Source of the DNA: Chloranthus sessilifolius
Lineage: Eukaryota > Streptophyta > Magnoliopsida > Chloranthales > Chloranthaceae
DNA: 64,000 bases
Assembly: GCA_021018995.1 (NCBI GenBank)
Contig: CM037590.1
Coordinates: 46,659,713-46,723,712 of the forward strand
Direction of reading: 5' to 3'
How positions within the stretch are numbered: the first letter of the stretch is position 1; the number at the start of each line of letters is the position of its first letter. A program made the position numbers and the translations under genes. The notes under the pieces were generated by a model, which had not been told where the DNA came from, made no database searches, and was given only the letters and a program-made list of their open reading frames with translations. Positions 48,101 to 56,781 of the stretch are shown here, one piece after another.

Positions 48101-51100
48101 TAAATGACAATACAGCTCTAAAATGCAATCATACTAATATGTCCATACAACTGCATACAATATAAATAATAGTGTTCCTGTATCATTTTTTATCGGTAAT
48201 ATCTATGTCTGCATATATATTATAGCAGGAAAAACGGAAAAGGAAAACAAAATTGAGCCTACTGCAAGAAGCTATACCACTAGCAAAAAAAGAAAAGAAA
48301 ATAACCAAACAAAGCAAAACCAGAGCAACCAGAAGCAAACCCAACATCCTACCTAGAAGCTTATCAAGGAAATCATATCCCCCAGCAACCTGGGCAACCC
48401 CAGCAGGCCAACAACTGTATCTCCATTAGACCATCCGCCCCATCATTAGACGTTGCCGTCCTGTCAAGTGGATCCCAACTAAGCACCTAGCCTTTTGTCA
48501 CGGGGTCACTCTTCCAGCAGTGTCAGTCCGTGCGGCACCTAATGCTCGATGCACTAAGTCAGCCTATCTCTAATACCAACTGTTGCGGGGGCGTCCTTCG
48601 ACGCGCTATCAACTAGCACGGTGTCTCGCTACCGCATGCAGCGAAGCCAACCAATCTCTTCATCAGCTCTGATATCACCCGCCTAAAGGACGGGAACTCC
48701 TCCTGGTGGTTGCCTCTGTTTTGCGGCCTACCATCTGATATATCGTGTCCCTTACAATACGCTCAATTGCACTACTGTTCCATACTTGGCCTGCTCAAAC
48801 TTCACCCTGTGCACTGCACTAGTATCTCACTTCGCAACAGTATTGGCATGCAGCTTCCCATGCCGTCATGTCTTGCTCGCATACCGAACTAAACCCACAG
48901 TCGTGTGCCTACCTCATGCTGTCGTGTTCAACGGAGTCTCACGCAGCCCTCATGCTGTCGTGCTCTACTGAGTCCCACGCAGCGCTCGTGAAGTTACCCA
49001 ATCGTATGCACCGCGACGCGTAGTCCGGGGCCATACTTCAACTTCACCTTGGGTGCCACACGACATCGCTGCGTCGACGTCCTAGCCCTATCCTTTCAGG
49101 CCTAGGAGATACTTGCGCCCCCTCTGGCAACGCAAGGCCCCGTGTGGGTGGAAGGCATTCTCCAACACCTCTCCCACATAGATGGTCCAAACACCATCTA
49201 TGGGTAAACAACCAAAGGACCTCAAACATGCCGGTTTGACATACCCCCATGGCACACGTCTTCTGCCTGTGACACACAGTGCCAAGTCCCAACCAACACG
49301 CCCATGACTCCCCGCATCGTCCTCTCAGGTGACCGTGTCGCGTCCTCGCAGCATGACCACATCGCGAGGCCCTCCTGGCCCCATGTTGCATGCCGTCCTG
49401 GCACCACATGCCGTGCCGTCCGGACTCCAAGATGTCGTGTGCCCTCTTGGCACTACATCGCATGCCCCAGGCACCATGCTGCAAGCTCGAGTATTGACCC
49501 CGTCACACGTCCTCTTTCATAGCGTACGCAGCGGGCTTCCTCTTTCTACGAAACACTCTCATTCCTTGCCCACCAGTTTACCCACAGAACTGCCTAAGGG
49601 ATGCATTCCAGAATGCTCTTAATCCCATGAAGGAACCATAATCTCAAGAAGCCAGAAAATCACCACAAGTCCTTGAGACGACCCCATAATTTAAAATTTC
49701 TATAGCAAAAAAACAATGCAGGAATTGTGGGTAGGCCACTGCCTCTCAATCATACACATGACAGCTGTTAGAAGCCTCTATCATCTCATAATTAGCTGGT
49801 CAAGGGTGATAATGCCTCCAAGCCATAGTCCATCCAAAGAAACGAATCCTTGGAGGGGCCCAATACGCACCTAGTCCCTAGCCTATTTTCTCAAGCTTCA
49901 ACACTCGAAAGTCAAAACCCATATGAATAGATTGGTAACCACCAATAAGATCCAGAATTTTCACAAGTGACACCACCTCATTATCCCTTTGGCTCTGGCA
50001 CATTTGCAAACACCAAACAACCTCGTTCCCCATCGAGCTATACATATCCCTATCAACGTCATCAGATTCGAAGAAATCCCGTAGATAGCATTGAAAAGAT
50101 TCTTCAAGTACAAATTCCCCGGCCATATAAAATTCCAGGAAATTTTTTTGTCACCCATAGCATTGAAAAGATTCTTTCAAAGAAATCCCCTGGCCTCAGG
50201 CCTCTATAGCTCTAAAAGTAACCTGTAGGAGTCCCATTAACCATACCGGAAGACCAGGTTGTATGCTCTCATCCACCTTCTCCATCTCCTCTCCTAAATC
50301 CAATCTTCCTTACATGTAGTCAAGGGAGCCCCAACGAACTTTATCATATGCATGATACGCCTTCTCCATATTAACCCATGACAAATGCAACTTGCGCAGG
50401 AGAGATAATCGAGCTCATGAGAGGTCATAATCTGTTGTCTAGTACTTCAGCTAGGATCTTGTACACGCTACTTAAGAGACTAATTGGTCTGTAGTGTTAG
50501 ACCATCCACCCCATCATTGTACACACTACTTTATTTTTTGTCGGTAAAAGTGTTATATTTCCATTGAGAAGAAATGAAAAATACAGCAGATGAGAAGGAG
50601 CCGAGCGAAGGCTCTGCCCACAAGAAAGAGAATTTAAAAAAAAAAAAAAAAAGAACAAGAAAATAAAAATAATACAAGATGATACAGCTCGGGGAATCTA
50701 TTGGGACCCCCAACTCAAACCAGAAGACAAAAGTCTAAGGAGGCCTAAGTAGCTCCACTCTCTGGCAATCTCCTCCATCGAAGAGTGAGAACATTTGGGA
50801 GATACCAAACACCACCCAAAAATGTCATCAAGGATCACGTCAATCACCCCATTACATGTACCAAATTTATTGTAAAAAATTCCCTGTTTCATTCATTCCA
50901 AATTCTCTAATGATCGCCATTGGAAGCAATCTCCACAAAATAGCAATGTTGTTCGTGAACGGAGAATCAGACCACTCACCCAGTATGTGAGCAGCCGATT
51001 CTCTATGACACATGAATACCCCAAAAGCTTAGAGGAACCAACTTCACACTTGTTGTGCAAAGGGGCATGCAAGAAATATATGCGTAGCCATTTCCTCCCC

Positions 51101-54084
51101 CTCCCCTCAAAAACACACAGGACCTAGGAATTTACATACCCTCTTGCAAAGTTGGGCACAAGTTAAAACTCCTCCCCAATCCACTTCCCAAGCAAAGAAT
51201 TTAACTTTCTGTGGGACCTCCACTTTCCGCAGCATGACACATAGTTGGTCAATTAAAGGTCTTCTAGTGAGGAACGTGTAAAAAGACTTGACCATAAATT
51301 TACCATTTTCAATCCAACACCACAGCCGTCTATTGTCCCTATTGATCCCCATAGTCACCATGCTAAGCTCCTCTATTAGGGCAACAAACTCTTCCTCNNN
51401 NNNNNNNNNNNNNNNNNNNNNNNNNNNNNNNNNNNNNNNNNNNNNNNNNNNNNNNNNNNNNNNNNNNNNNNNNNNNNNNNNNNNNNNNNNNNNNNNNNNN
51501 NNNNNNNNNNNNNNNNNNNNNNNNNNNNNNNNNNNNNNNNNNNNNNNNNNNNNNNNNNNNNNNNNNNNNNNNNNNNNNNNNNNNNNNNNNNNNNNNNNNN
51601 NNNNNNNNNNNNNNNNNNNNNNNNNNNNNNNNNNNNNNNNNNNNNNNNNNNNNNNNNNNNNNNNNNNNNNNNNNNNNNNNNNNNNNNNNNNNNNNNNCAG
51701 CAAAGACAAATATTCCAAAATACATTTTGTTCCCCCTCACGGATATCCCTCACCTTGGTCTGGTCTGGTATGGAATTGATGATCGAGTCGATTCCATTAT
51801 AAGTTCATAACCCCAACGTTTTTATTCCTTATGAGATTGAAGATCATAGGGATTCTCAAGCTAAGTGGATTGTCCCCACACCATCTATCTTTCCAGAAAC
51901 TATTGGAATCCCCCACCCCTGGATTAAAAATAATTCCCTCATCGAAACTTGTCCTAATCATGTGCACACTTTTCCATTGACCTGATCCAAGACGACCTCT
52001 TGGGCCCTTCGCTCCCCAAGCCTCCCTCTCATCAACGATTCTCCTTAACCACTTTCTAGCAATGCTATGTTCCTCATTTCCAAGGATTTAATCCCCAAAC
52101 CATCTATACAGGGGCTCATCAATCACCAAAAACGCAAGGACAGCTCCCAAAACAGATATGTTCTCTCCAATGAATAAATGGGCTAGCCAATGCAAAGATC
52201 ATAGTTGTATGCTTGTATACATAAAAAATTTCCTAGGCCATAGCCTAAATTTTTTATGAAAGTCACCACCATCATGATCATCGCTTTCTCTTCTACTTGG
52301 GTTTGGCTTTATGTAAATAAAGCTTTCATTGTCAGAAAGGTAATTAAGAACTAGGAAACTACTTTATACATCCAAATATTACTACGTTATTCAATCACAT
52401 CACAGAATTTAAACTCTTAAAAAAATGTTATGACAATTGATTTTTTGCAGAAGTAGCTTCATTGAAACATAAATCTGATTTGAGTATATATCTATGGACA
52501 CCTGAGGTGTCCTGCAGAAGGTCAGGTTGTTGAACTACGTCAGATGTTTTGTTTGCTTAGGGCCGATGTCATATATGCAGGGGATTCTTGAAAGAACTAC
52601 CTTCATTCTTTGCCATATCAATATTTGTTTATAGCAGCGATTAGCACTCAAATATTTATATCTAGGGTAGTTTTTAGTTAATCTTCACACTCCAACCCAT
52701 GATCAGATGGTTTTGGAAGGATGGGATTGCACACTGATCCCTGTTGGTAAAAACTGTTAGGTGCTTAGACATTAATCTCCCCATCCCAACATTTTCTATT
52801 GGACGGCATTAGATTCCTTCATATCTAGTTTAGATATAGATATAATATTAACAAAAATAAAAAAACTCAAATTTTGTATATCTGGTTATTAAGTGACCTT
52901 TGAGCATAAAATTCATTTTGCAAATCCCCTTTATACTACTCTATTCTTTTGTCCTTATCTAATTTAATTATTTGAAATGAGGTAAACAGTCAACCAGATT
53001 TAGGTTGGATGAGGCGATTACAACAAATTCTTGGGCGGAAACACCAGCGTAATCTTCATGTATGTACTCAATTATGGCCAGCTATTCAAAACCCCACATC
53101 ACCAATCATACGTAAAATCTGATTCCTGTCTTGCTGTGTAGGCAATATATGTTCTTCACCCAACATTTGGAGTGAAGGCGGCAATCTTCGCTTTGCAATT
53201 GTTTGTAGATGGAGATGTACGTACACTACCATTTTCTCTCCTCTTTACTCACCCTTCTTTAACCAGTTGATCAACTAGAAAATGGTGTGGTGGTGGTGTC
53301 TTTGCCACGCATAACATGATATATGGTGAGAATGACGTTGTATAGTTGGCATTACATCCAACAAGAATTCAATGGTGAGCGATACATTGCCAAGAGCTAT
53401 GTTACTAGCATCCACCATTGGATTTTACAGTGTTCTCATCATATAATGGTGATCCAGAATTTAAAAACTTGGTCACGTGCTCACACCAATTTTCAAATTA
53501 CCTTTTCAAAGAACTCGGCATAAAACCCGATTCTGCCCCCCAATTTCCTAATCAACAAAATACGATTGTTATCAAGTTGAGCCCATGTCGACGACATACG
53601 GATTGAAAATCTCCTCAAGTATAACATAATTGAAAAAGAGTGCTATTCCTTCTTTGAAAGATCATGGATAATTGACATCTCTTGTGCATCACTCTAGGTG
53701 TGGCGAAAGGTTGCATACATCGATCGGCTTTTGCAGCTGTTCAGATATGTTCCTCGTGAACAGTTGACCATCCCAGATTTTGTGTTCCAGTTGAGTTTTC
53801 TGTTCTTATATCTGGAAATACCATCATAAGCTGAAATATGTGAAACACGTGGTATGAAATTTTGAACATGTGGCAATGAGCTGCGCCCAGAGCCTGGTTC
53901 ATCTATTTCAAACTATGCTGGAGACCTAATATCGAAAGATTCTTTTCATTAATTGCTTACTAGAGGATGGGTTTTAGCCTTTAATATTGTGTGTATATGC
54001 AGGCATGATCTTGAAGTGAATGGGGGGAAGGGTCTTATTGTTGACCCAAGAACAAAGTATATATACCAAAGACCCTCCGCGTAG
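28168..54084 (+). CDS. Macro domain plus CRAL-TRIO protein, GDAP2-like, 14 exons
   Basis: Exons: 28168-28476, 30470-30547, 30695-30750, 38178-38297, 38415-38485, 38562-38655, 38870-39085, 43406-43657, 45255-45363, 47142-47209, 52990-53059, 53142-53216, 53698-53789, 54003-54084. All introns are GT-AG and all phases agree, giving 1692 nt, or 563 residues, ending TAG. The start is ATG 28168 (MYRSVATSTIRGG). The N-terminal half is a macro domain (about 75-265): AVVNSTNE, GPGLAEECATLGGCRTGMA, RRVIHTVGPKY. The C-terminal part (about 399-545) is a CRAL-TRIO/Sec14-like lipid-binding domain: VVVGAHFLLRCLDLERF, VLHPTF, YVPREQLTIPDFVF. This order is that of animal GDAP2 and, from memory, Arabidopsis At1g69340. 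The usual Gly-rich macro loop is replaced by HSSPGLH, so ADP-ribose hydrolysis is doubtful. The role in plants is unknown to me. Introns 3 (7427 bp), 10 (5780) and 7 (4320) are swollen by transposons. Confidence 0.95.
28697..29025. mobile_element. hAT-like MITE in intron 1
   Basis: Ends CATGGTTTTA and (complement) CAGGGATTTAA. Flanking octamers GATGGGAG (28689-28696) and GATTGGAG (29026-29033) differ by one base. The interior is packed with CATATC/GATATG and CGGGTCA words. Confidence 0.75.
29284..30254. mobile_element. hAT-like MITE with GCCATGGCG words, intron 1
   Basis: About 970 bp. Left end CATGTTCGTCAAGGCG, right end complement CAAGGTAGTTAAGGCGG. Flanks TACAATAC and CACCATAC agree at six of eight bases. 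Inside are GCCATGGCG words, TTATAAGTTATAA-type words (29390-29490), a CT-rich stretch (29535-29690) and an inserted piece of the foldback MITE family. It is related to 33531-34270 and 35918-36852. Confidence 0.7.
29895..30075. mobile_element. Foldback MITE fragment inside an hAT-like MITE
   Basis: Shows 'gctttgaatcgaactgacatag', 'atcatttttcgctccaatc' and 'tgatcttgagatcatgaaaa' in left-arm order; the right arm is missing. Confidence 0.55.
30250..30397 (+). repeat. 74-bp tandem duplication spanning an hAT end
   Basis: Two units, about 30250-30323 and 30324-30397, share CCTTGCAC and TCATATTGGGGTTTAGCTAG. The first begins inside the right end of the hAT-like MITE, so the duplication came after that insertion. 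It lies just upstream of exon 2 of the GDAP2-like gene (30470). Confidence 0.85.
32101..33405. mobile_element. hAT-like MITE with TTTCGG words, split by a LINE (intron 3)
   Basis: Left end CAAGGATCAAAATTTCGG; right end is its complement ending at 33405. Flanks AACGGTTG (32093-32100) and ATCGATTG (33406-33413) agree at six of eight bases. The interior is made of ATTTCGG, GGTCCAAATT and CCGAAAC words on both strands. A LINE fills 32148-33222. Confidence 0.75.
32148..33222 (-). mobile_element. 5'-truncated LINE with intact target duplication
   Basis: Minus-strand L1-type LINE end. The translation from 33222 to 32563 gives the zinc-binding RT tail: SGSFSVKSFYQMF, WKAPVPPKVRFFSW, CAMCFIGEESTPHL. 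Past two stops it continues to LWDIWLERNARIFRK. The tail is (ATT)n-like at 32144-32160. ATTTCGGTCCAAATT is present exactly at 32133-32147 and 33223-33237, a 15-bp duplication typical of target-primed insertion. Stops make it inactive. Confidence 0.9.
33531..34270. mobile_element. hAT-like MITE with exact 8-bp duplication, intron 3
   Basis: 740 bp. Left end CATGGTAGTCAAGGCAG; right end complement CAAGGTAGTTAAGGCGG. GTCTATAG flanks it exactly at 33523-33530 and 34271-34278. The interior holds GCCATGGCG and TATGGCG words, TAACTTATAA words and a short CT run. Confidence 0.85.
34437..34985 (-). mobile_element. LINE fragment, RNase H region
   Basis: Minus-strand translation gives the RNase H opening MEFNFDGSYFGN and, one frame over, the closing stretch GPWRIFSFLDEKCIL followed by a decayed REANxxADxLAK-type block near 34440. 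Several stops break it. Confidence 0.65.
34986..35275 (+). mobile_element. LINE 3' end on the opposite strand
   Basis: Plus-strand REANGCQHGLTCQRGC (about 35088-35135) matches the end of LINE RNase H. It is followed by a 3' UTR-like stretch and an A-rich tail (35247-35272). It abuts the minus-strand LINE piece to its left, so this is either two insertions or one inverted insertion. Confidence 0.55.
35362..35696. mobile_element. Mutator-type MITE with exact 9-bp duplication, intron 3
   Basis: 335 bp. Ends GGGTAAAGGTAGCC and its complement GGCTACCTTTACCC, with further matches inward around CCATGGACCAG. TTATTTTCG flanks it exactly at 35353-35361 and 35697-35705. No coding sequence. Confidence 0.85.
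36335..36379. repeat. (GA)n microsatellite
   Basis: About 45 bp of GA dinucleotides inside the hAT-like MITE; a shorter CT run lies at the matching place in the copy at 33531. Confidence 0.95.
36414..36593. mobile_element. Small nested hAT-like MITE built of CCGATACGTATCGG words
   Basis: 180 bp. Ends CATGGGTTAAAAATTCGG and (complement) CATGAGTCAAAATATCG. Flanks GGTTTTGT (36406-36413) and AGTTTTGT (36594-36601) differ at one base. The palindrome CCGATACGTATCGG and close variants occur at least four times. Confidence 0.8.
36853..37480 (-). mobile_element. LINE fragment, start of the RT domain
   Basis: Minus-strand translation shows QEFWNIYEGVQRI, then GFFITLSPKKEEIDEVEDF and RPVSLMRSL, the opening of a plant LINE reverse transcriptase (IPKK...DFRPISL). 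It breaks off exactly at the hAT-like MITE end and its flanking octamer. Confidence 0.7.
39219..40294. mobile_element. hAT-like MITE in intron 7
   Basis: Left end CATGGATCAAAATCG; right end complement CATGGTTCAAAATTCC. Flanks GTATGAAC and GTTCGAAC agree at six of eight bases. The two end regions carry GGTACC, CCGG(T/A) and GTACTGG words. About 700 bp between them (39400-40090) is unrelated and may be a further insertion. Confidence 0.65.
42083..42305 (-). mobile_element. LTR-like segment between a polypurine tract and a primer site
   Basis: On the minus strand TTGCGGGAGGGT (42317-42306) reads as a polypurine tract. About 223 bp of LTR-like sequence follow, ending in a (CT)n run and TTCATCA. 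TGGTATCAGAGC, a perfect copy of the common plant primer-binding site, comes next (42082-42071). Such a PPT-LTR-PBS order is found where two elements share one LTR. Confidence 0.5.
42089..42124. repeat. (GA)n microsatellite
   Basis: About 36 bp of GA dinucleotides at the edge of the LTR-like segment. Confidence 0.95.
43734..44134. mobile_element. Foldback Mutator-type MITE, best-preserved copy (intron 8)
   Basis: 401 bp and palindromic almost end to end. Ends GGGTGCTGTTATTTGCACCC and (complement) GGGTACCATTATTTGCACCC. The left arm TGGATCTTGAGATCATGAGC mirrors GATCTCATGATCCA on the right. Flanking nonamers TTAAAACTT (43725-43733) and TTAAAATTT (44135-44143) differ at one base. It lies 76 bp after exon 8 of the GDAP2-like gene. 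Confidence 0.85.
44650..44885 (+). mobile_element. Probable LINE 3' end (intron 8)
   Basis: Plus-strand NREANSVA/LLANILAKGVEQ-like remnants near 44735-44780, a 3' UTR-like stretch with TTTTATTAATATCATGC, and an A-rich end near 44885. Broken in all frames. Confidence 0.4.
45364..47141. other. Intron 9 of the GDAP2-like gene, no element recognised
   Basis: AT-rich intron sequence. Open frames near 46555-46950 overlap on both strands and have no motif. Confidence 0.5.
48190..50500 (-). mobile_element. Decayed LINE with a GC-rich insert (intron 10)
   Basis: Minus-strand RT remnants near 50480-50180: ISLLSSVYKILAEVL, RWGSLDYM-like and VNGTPTGYF...YRGLRPGD in several frames. The 3' end near 48190-48230 has the TTACCGATAAAAAA tail seen in other LINEs here. 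Between 48440 and 49630 the sequence is GC-rich and unrelated. The RT is broken by many stops. Confidence 0.6.
48440..49630. other. GC-rich block, possible LTR-element remnant
   Basis: Markedly GC-rich. On the minus strand two sites resemble the primer-binding site TGGTATCAGAGC: TTGGTATTAGAGA near 48580-48568 and TGATATCAGAGC near 48677-48665. The first directly follows CGCAACA, a possible LTR end. The words CATGCTGTCGTG and CACGCAGC recur. Open frames exist on both strands, but none has a motif. Confidence 0.45.
50530..52245 (-). mobile_element. LINE C-terminal region, interrupted by an assembly gap (intron 10)
   Basis: Minus strand. From the right: WKSVHMIRTSFDEG, the VGDSNSFWKDRWCGDNPLSLR block, then the gap. 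Beyond it come the zinc-binding tail GKFMVKSFYTFLTRRP, VEVPQKVKFFAWEV and the end region WSYLGLLRLL. The 3' tail is at 50530 (TTATTTTTTGTCGGTAA on the plus strand). Stops and frame changes make it inactive. Confidence 0.8.
51398..51697. other. Assembly gap, 300 N
   Basis: Exactly 300 undetermined bases, probably a gap of estimated or standard size, inside the LINE. Both sides read as LINE on the minus strand. Confidence 0.98.
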
Positions 54085-54560
54085 GGGTGGAACGCGCGGT
54101 TTGGATTCTATTTGTATTTTTTATTCTTCTTTTGTACAAGTAAGTCTGTTGTTCTTTGATTCAATGTTTTACTATGTCCTCTGAAGATGAAAAATAAGAG
54201 TTGTTTTTCTGTATACCTCTATGGCCCAATGTTGTGGAAATCTAGAATACAGCTCACACCCAGCTCACACCCCATCTGTGTTCTCAAATCTTCCACCATT
54301 TATTCTCAAAATTAACAAATTTATAGCGCTCCTTTAATCAATGATTTTTTGGCGCGGGAGTCCCATCTACTACTTGCTGGAGACCTCAACGGATGATGCG
54401 GATCACAGGTGGTGAACAAGCGCTCAAGCTTTAATCCTACACATTGTTGTGTTAGCCATGCACCATGTGGAGTGCGTGTCTCAAAGTCCATGTGGTGCGT
54501 GATATGGGCGCCAGTGATTGGGTTGTTTGTTCTGTACTTGCTATATATATATATATGAAC
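54085..54560 (+). other. 3' UTR and flank of the GDAP2-like gene
   Basis: Begins right after the TAG stop. T-rich, with an AATAAG-type signal near 54192. No gene was recognised. Confidence 0.4.
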
Positions 54561-54567
54561 CCTCAGG

Positions 54568-54923
54568 ATATGGGTTGGAATGCATGGTGGATCTAGGCAT
54601 TCTAGTCTGGTGGGTCCATGTGGAAACTATCAAAGGGATCAGGTGAGAAGGAAAGTTGTTCATGCATGACCAGAGGTCACTCCAAAATTTTGATTATGAT
54701 CCGATGCATATCCACCATCCAAATATGGTCAAAATGGGGAAAATTTAATGCACCAAAATATGTGAGGCGGTATCCAAACTTTGACCATGATTTTGACGAC
54801 TAAAAACTTTATTTTTCCTAGATCACATGAACAGAAAACATGTATTGTTTTGGGATCATCTACCACGTGGCACGTGATCTGGGATTGGAATGCATGAATT
54901 CATCAATGCATTCCAACCCATAT
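54568..54923. mobile_element. TIR element, about 356 bp
   Basis: ATATGGGTTGGAATGCAT at 54568-54585 and its exact complement at 54906-54923 form an 18-bp terminal inverted repeat. The interior is non-coding. Target duplication not resolved. Confidence 0.6.
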
Positions 54924-55454
54924 GCATTTAACAGCTTTTTGTTATATCTTCATTACTGTGAAACTTGAAATAGATGGCTAAATGTATCAAACAGTTTCCT
55001 CATAATCTTGTCTTAATATATTTTTCTAATATTTTAAACCCCTTTTCCCCCGAACTTCTCATTTTTTTGTTGATTTTTTTAAAAATCCACTTCTCGAATT
55101 ATTCTTGTGCTCGAACATGGATGACTGCTATGGTACAAAGTGTCCGCAACCAGTTGATATATAAAACATCTGAAATTCTCACAAAGCCAAATGCTCAAAC
55201 CAAACAATAACCACTCTAATAAGAGTGGAACCCGCCTAGTCCAGAGATGTAGCAAGGAGCACACAACAGGCTACGTTTTGTCTGTTCACTTGGCCACCAT
55301 ATAACATAAGTTTGGTGGCCATTTAAAGAAGGAGCCATCTTATATATATATATATATATTATTTGTGAAAAAATATATCTACATTTGCAATTCAAAGCTT
55401 TAAGAAAAATGGATGGATAAAACAGGCTTGATGGAGCCATTGATTTCTTTTACG

Positions 55455-55630
55455 CTACTATGGCTGGCACAGTAGGGATTTACCCGTGCCTCAGGAAGCG
55501 AGAGACCTGAGTTCGAATTCCCCCTTGAGGTCCCTTGGGATTTATATCCTGTGCTGACCCACCATGTGCTAACTTGGGATGCACATCCCCCTCCACGTGG
55601 CACCAAACCATGCTTTAGGTCTTACATTGC
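55455..55630 (+). mobile_element. Possible tRNA-derived SINE
   Basis: TGGCTGGCACAGTAGG resembles a box A, and GAGTTCGAATTCCC (55509-55522) a box B, with suitable spacing. A unique-looking 3' part follows, ending near CACCAAACC. No poly(A) tail or target duplication was recognised. Confidence 0.4.
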
Positions 55631-56089
55631 CTGCTTCCGGTTATTGCTGCAATGATTAATGGCTGGTATCTATTCTAACCACAAAACATAGTCGCCATGT
55701 AAAGTAGCAAGGTGCAGCCTTGACACCCTATCTTCTTCATTTTATAAAGGACACTGAAATATGGCAGATCCCAAACAGCAGACCATTCAACAAACTGCGT
55801 ATGTGGCTCGATGCAACCGTAGTGGGTCCTAGCAATGCAGGTCGGGCCAGCCACTTGCATTGCGCTAGGTAAGCAGTCCATTGTTAGTCTGCTGTTTGAA
55901 GTCCGCTCTTTATAATTTTCCTTTTATAAAACATATAATAATGAAAATTTTGTGAAACAGTGCACAAAGTGGCAACTATCCACAAAACCCAGCATGGTTT
56001 TGAACTTTTTACAAAACTGGCCATAAATATCCTGTTTTGTACTATCTTTGTTACTTAGGTTGGTAGCTAACCTGGTTATCTAATATCAT

Positions 56090-56266
56090 CATGGTTCAAA
56101 TTTTCGGTCCAAATCTTTAGATTTCAACCGAAATGTTTGGTTTCGGTCCCCACCAAAACCAAAACGATAACTCAAATTTTCAGGTTTTTTGTACTGTGTT
56201 GAAGATTTTGGTCCAAAATTTCGGTTTCGGTCCCCACCGAAACGAAATCCAATTTTTTGATCCTTG
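56090..56266. mobile_element. hAT-like MITE with TTTCGGTCC words between the convergent genes
   Basis: 177 bp. Ends CATGGTTCAAATTTTCGG and (complement) CAAGGATCAAAAAATTGG. Flanks AATATCAT (56082-56089) and GGTATCAT (56267-56274) differ at two bases, both transitions. The interior repeats TTTCGGTCCCCACC and GGTCCAAAT, as in the element at 32101. Confidence 0.75.
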
Positions 56267-56431
56267 GGTATCATTACCTAGATAGGTACCTAATGAGGCA
56301 AAGTAAATTGCCTCATTAAGTCCTTATTAGCTAATGCATGGCCAGTTTTAAAAATATTTTTATGGCATTGAGAATAGCTGCAACTTCATATCCAGTTCCG
56401 AAATATCCCAAATAACAACACAACAATATAA

Positions 56432-56450
56432 TAATAATAATAATAATAAT
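56432..56450. repeat. (ATA)n microsatellite
   Basis: Short run of about six ATA units. Confidence 0.85.
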
Positions 56451-56781
56451 GTTTAATTAACTAAACATAAAAAAATCCCATACATCCGAGACGTATATAT
56501 ACATTCATCACGTAAATGTGTAGCAGCACCTTGGCATATGGTTACGGTGAGGGGTTCATTAAATCGACGTAACAAGTTCAACCACAGCTTACCTACAAAA
56601 CAGGAAACTAATCATAAACATATGCTATTTCCCACTACTGATAAAATTAGGAATGACTGATCATGTTTTGAGAACATGAAAATTCATAATCATCTACTGG
56701 GCGATGATGATCTATTCAAGTACTTCGATCTCATATACATATTTCACAAAACAAGATACCATACTAAAAAATGACCCCACC

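Noticed and set aside
49044-49622. Up to 146-codon open frames in the GC-rich block of intron 10
   Set aside because: They overlap on both strands and have no recognisable domain; probably a composition effect.
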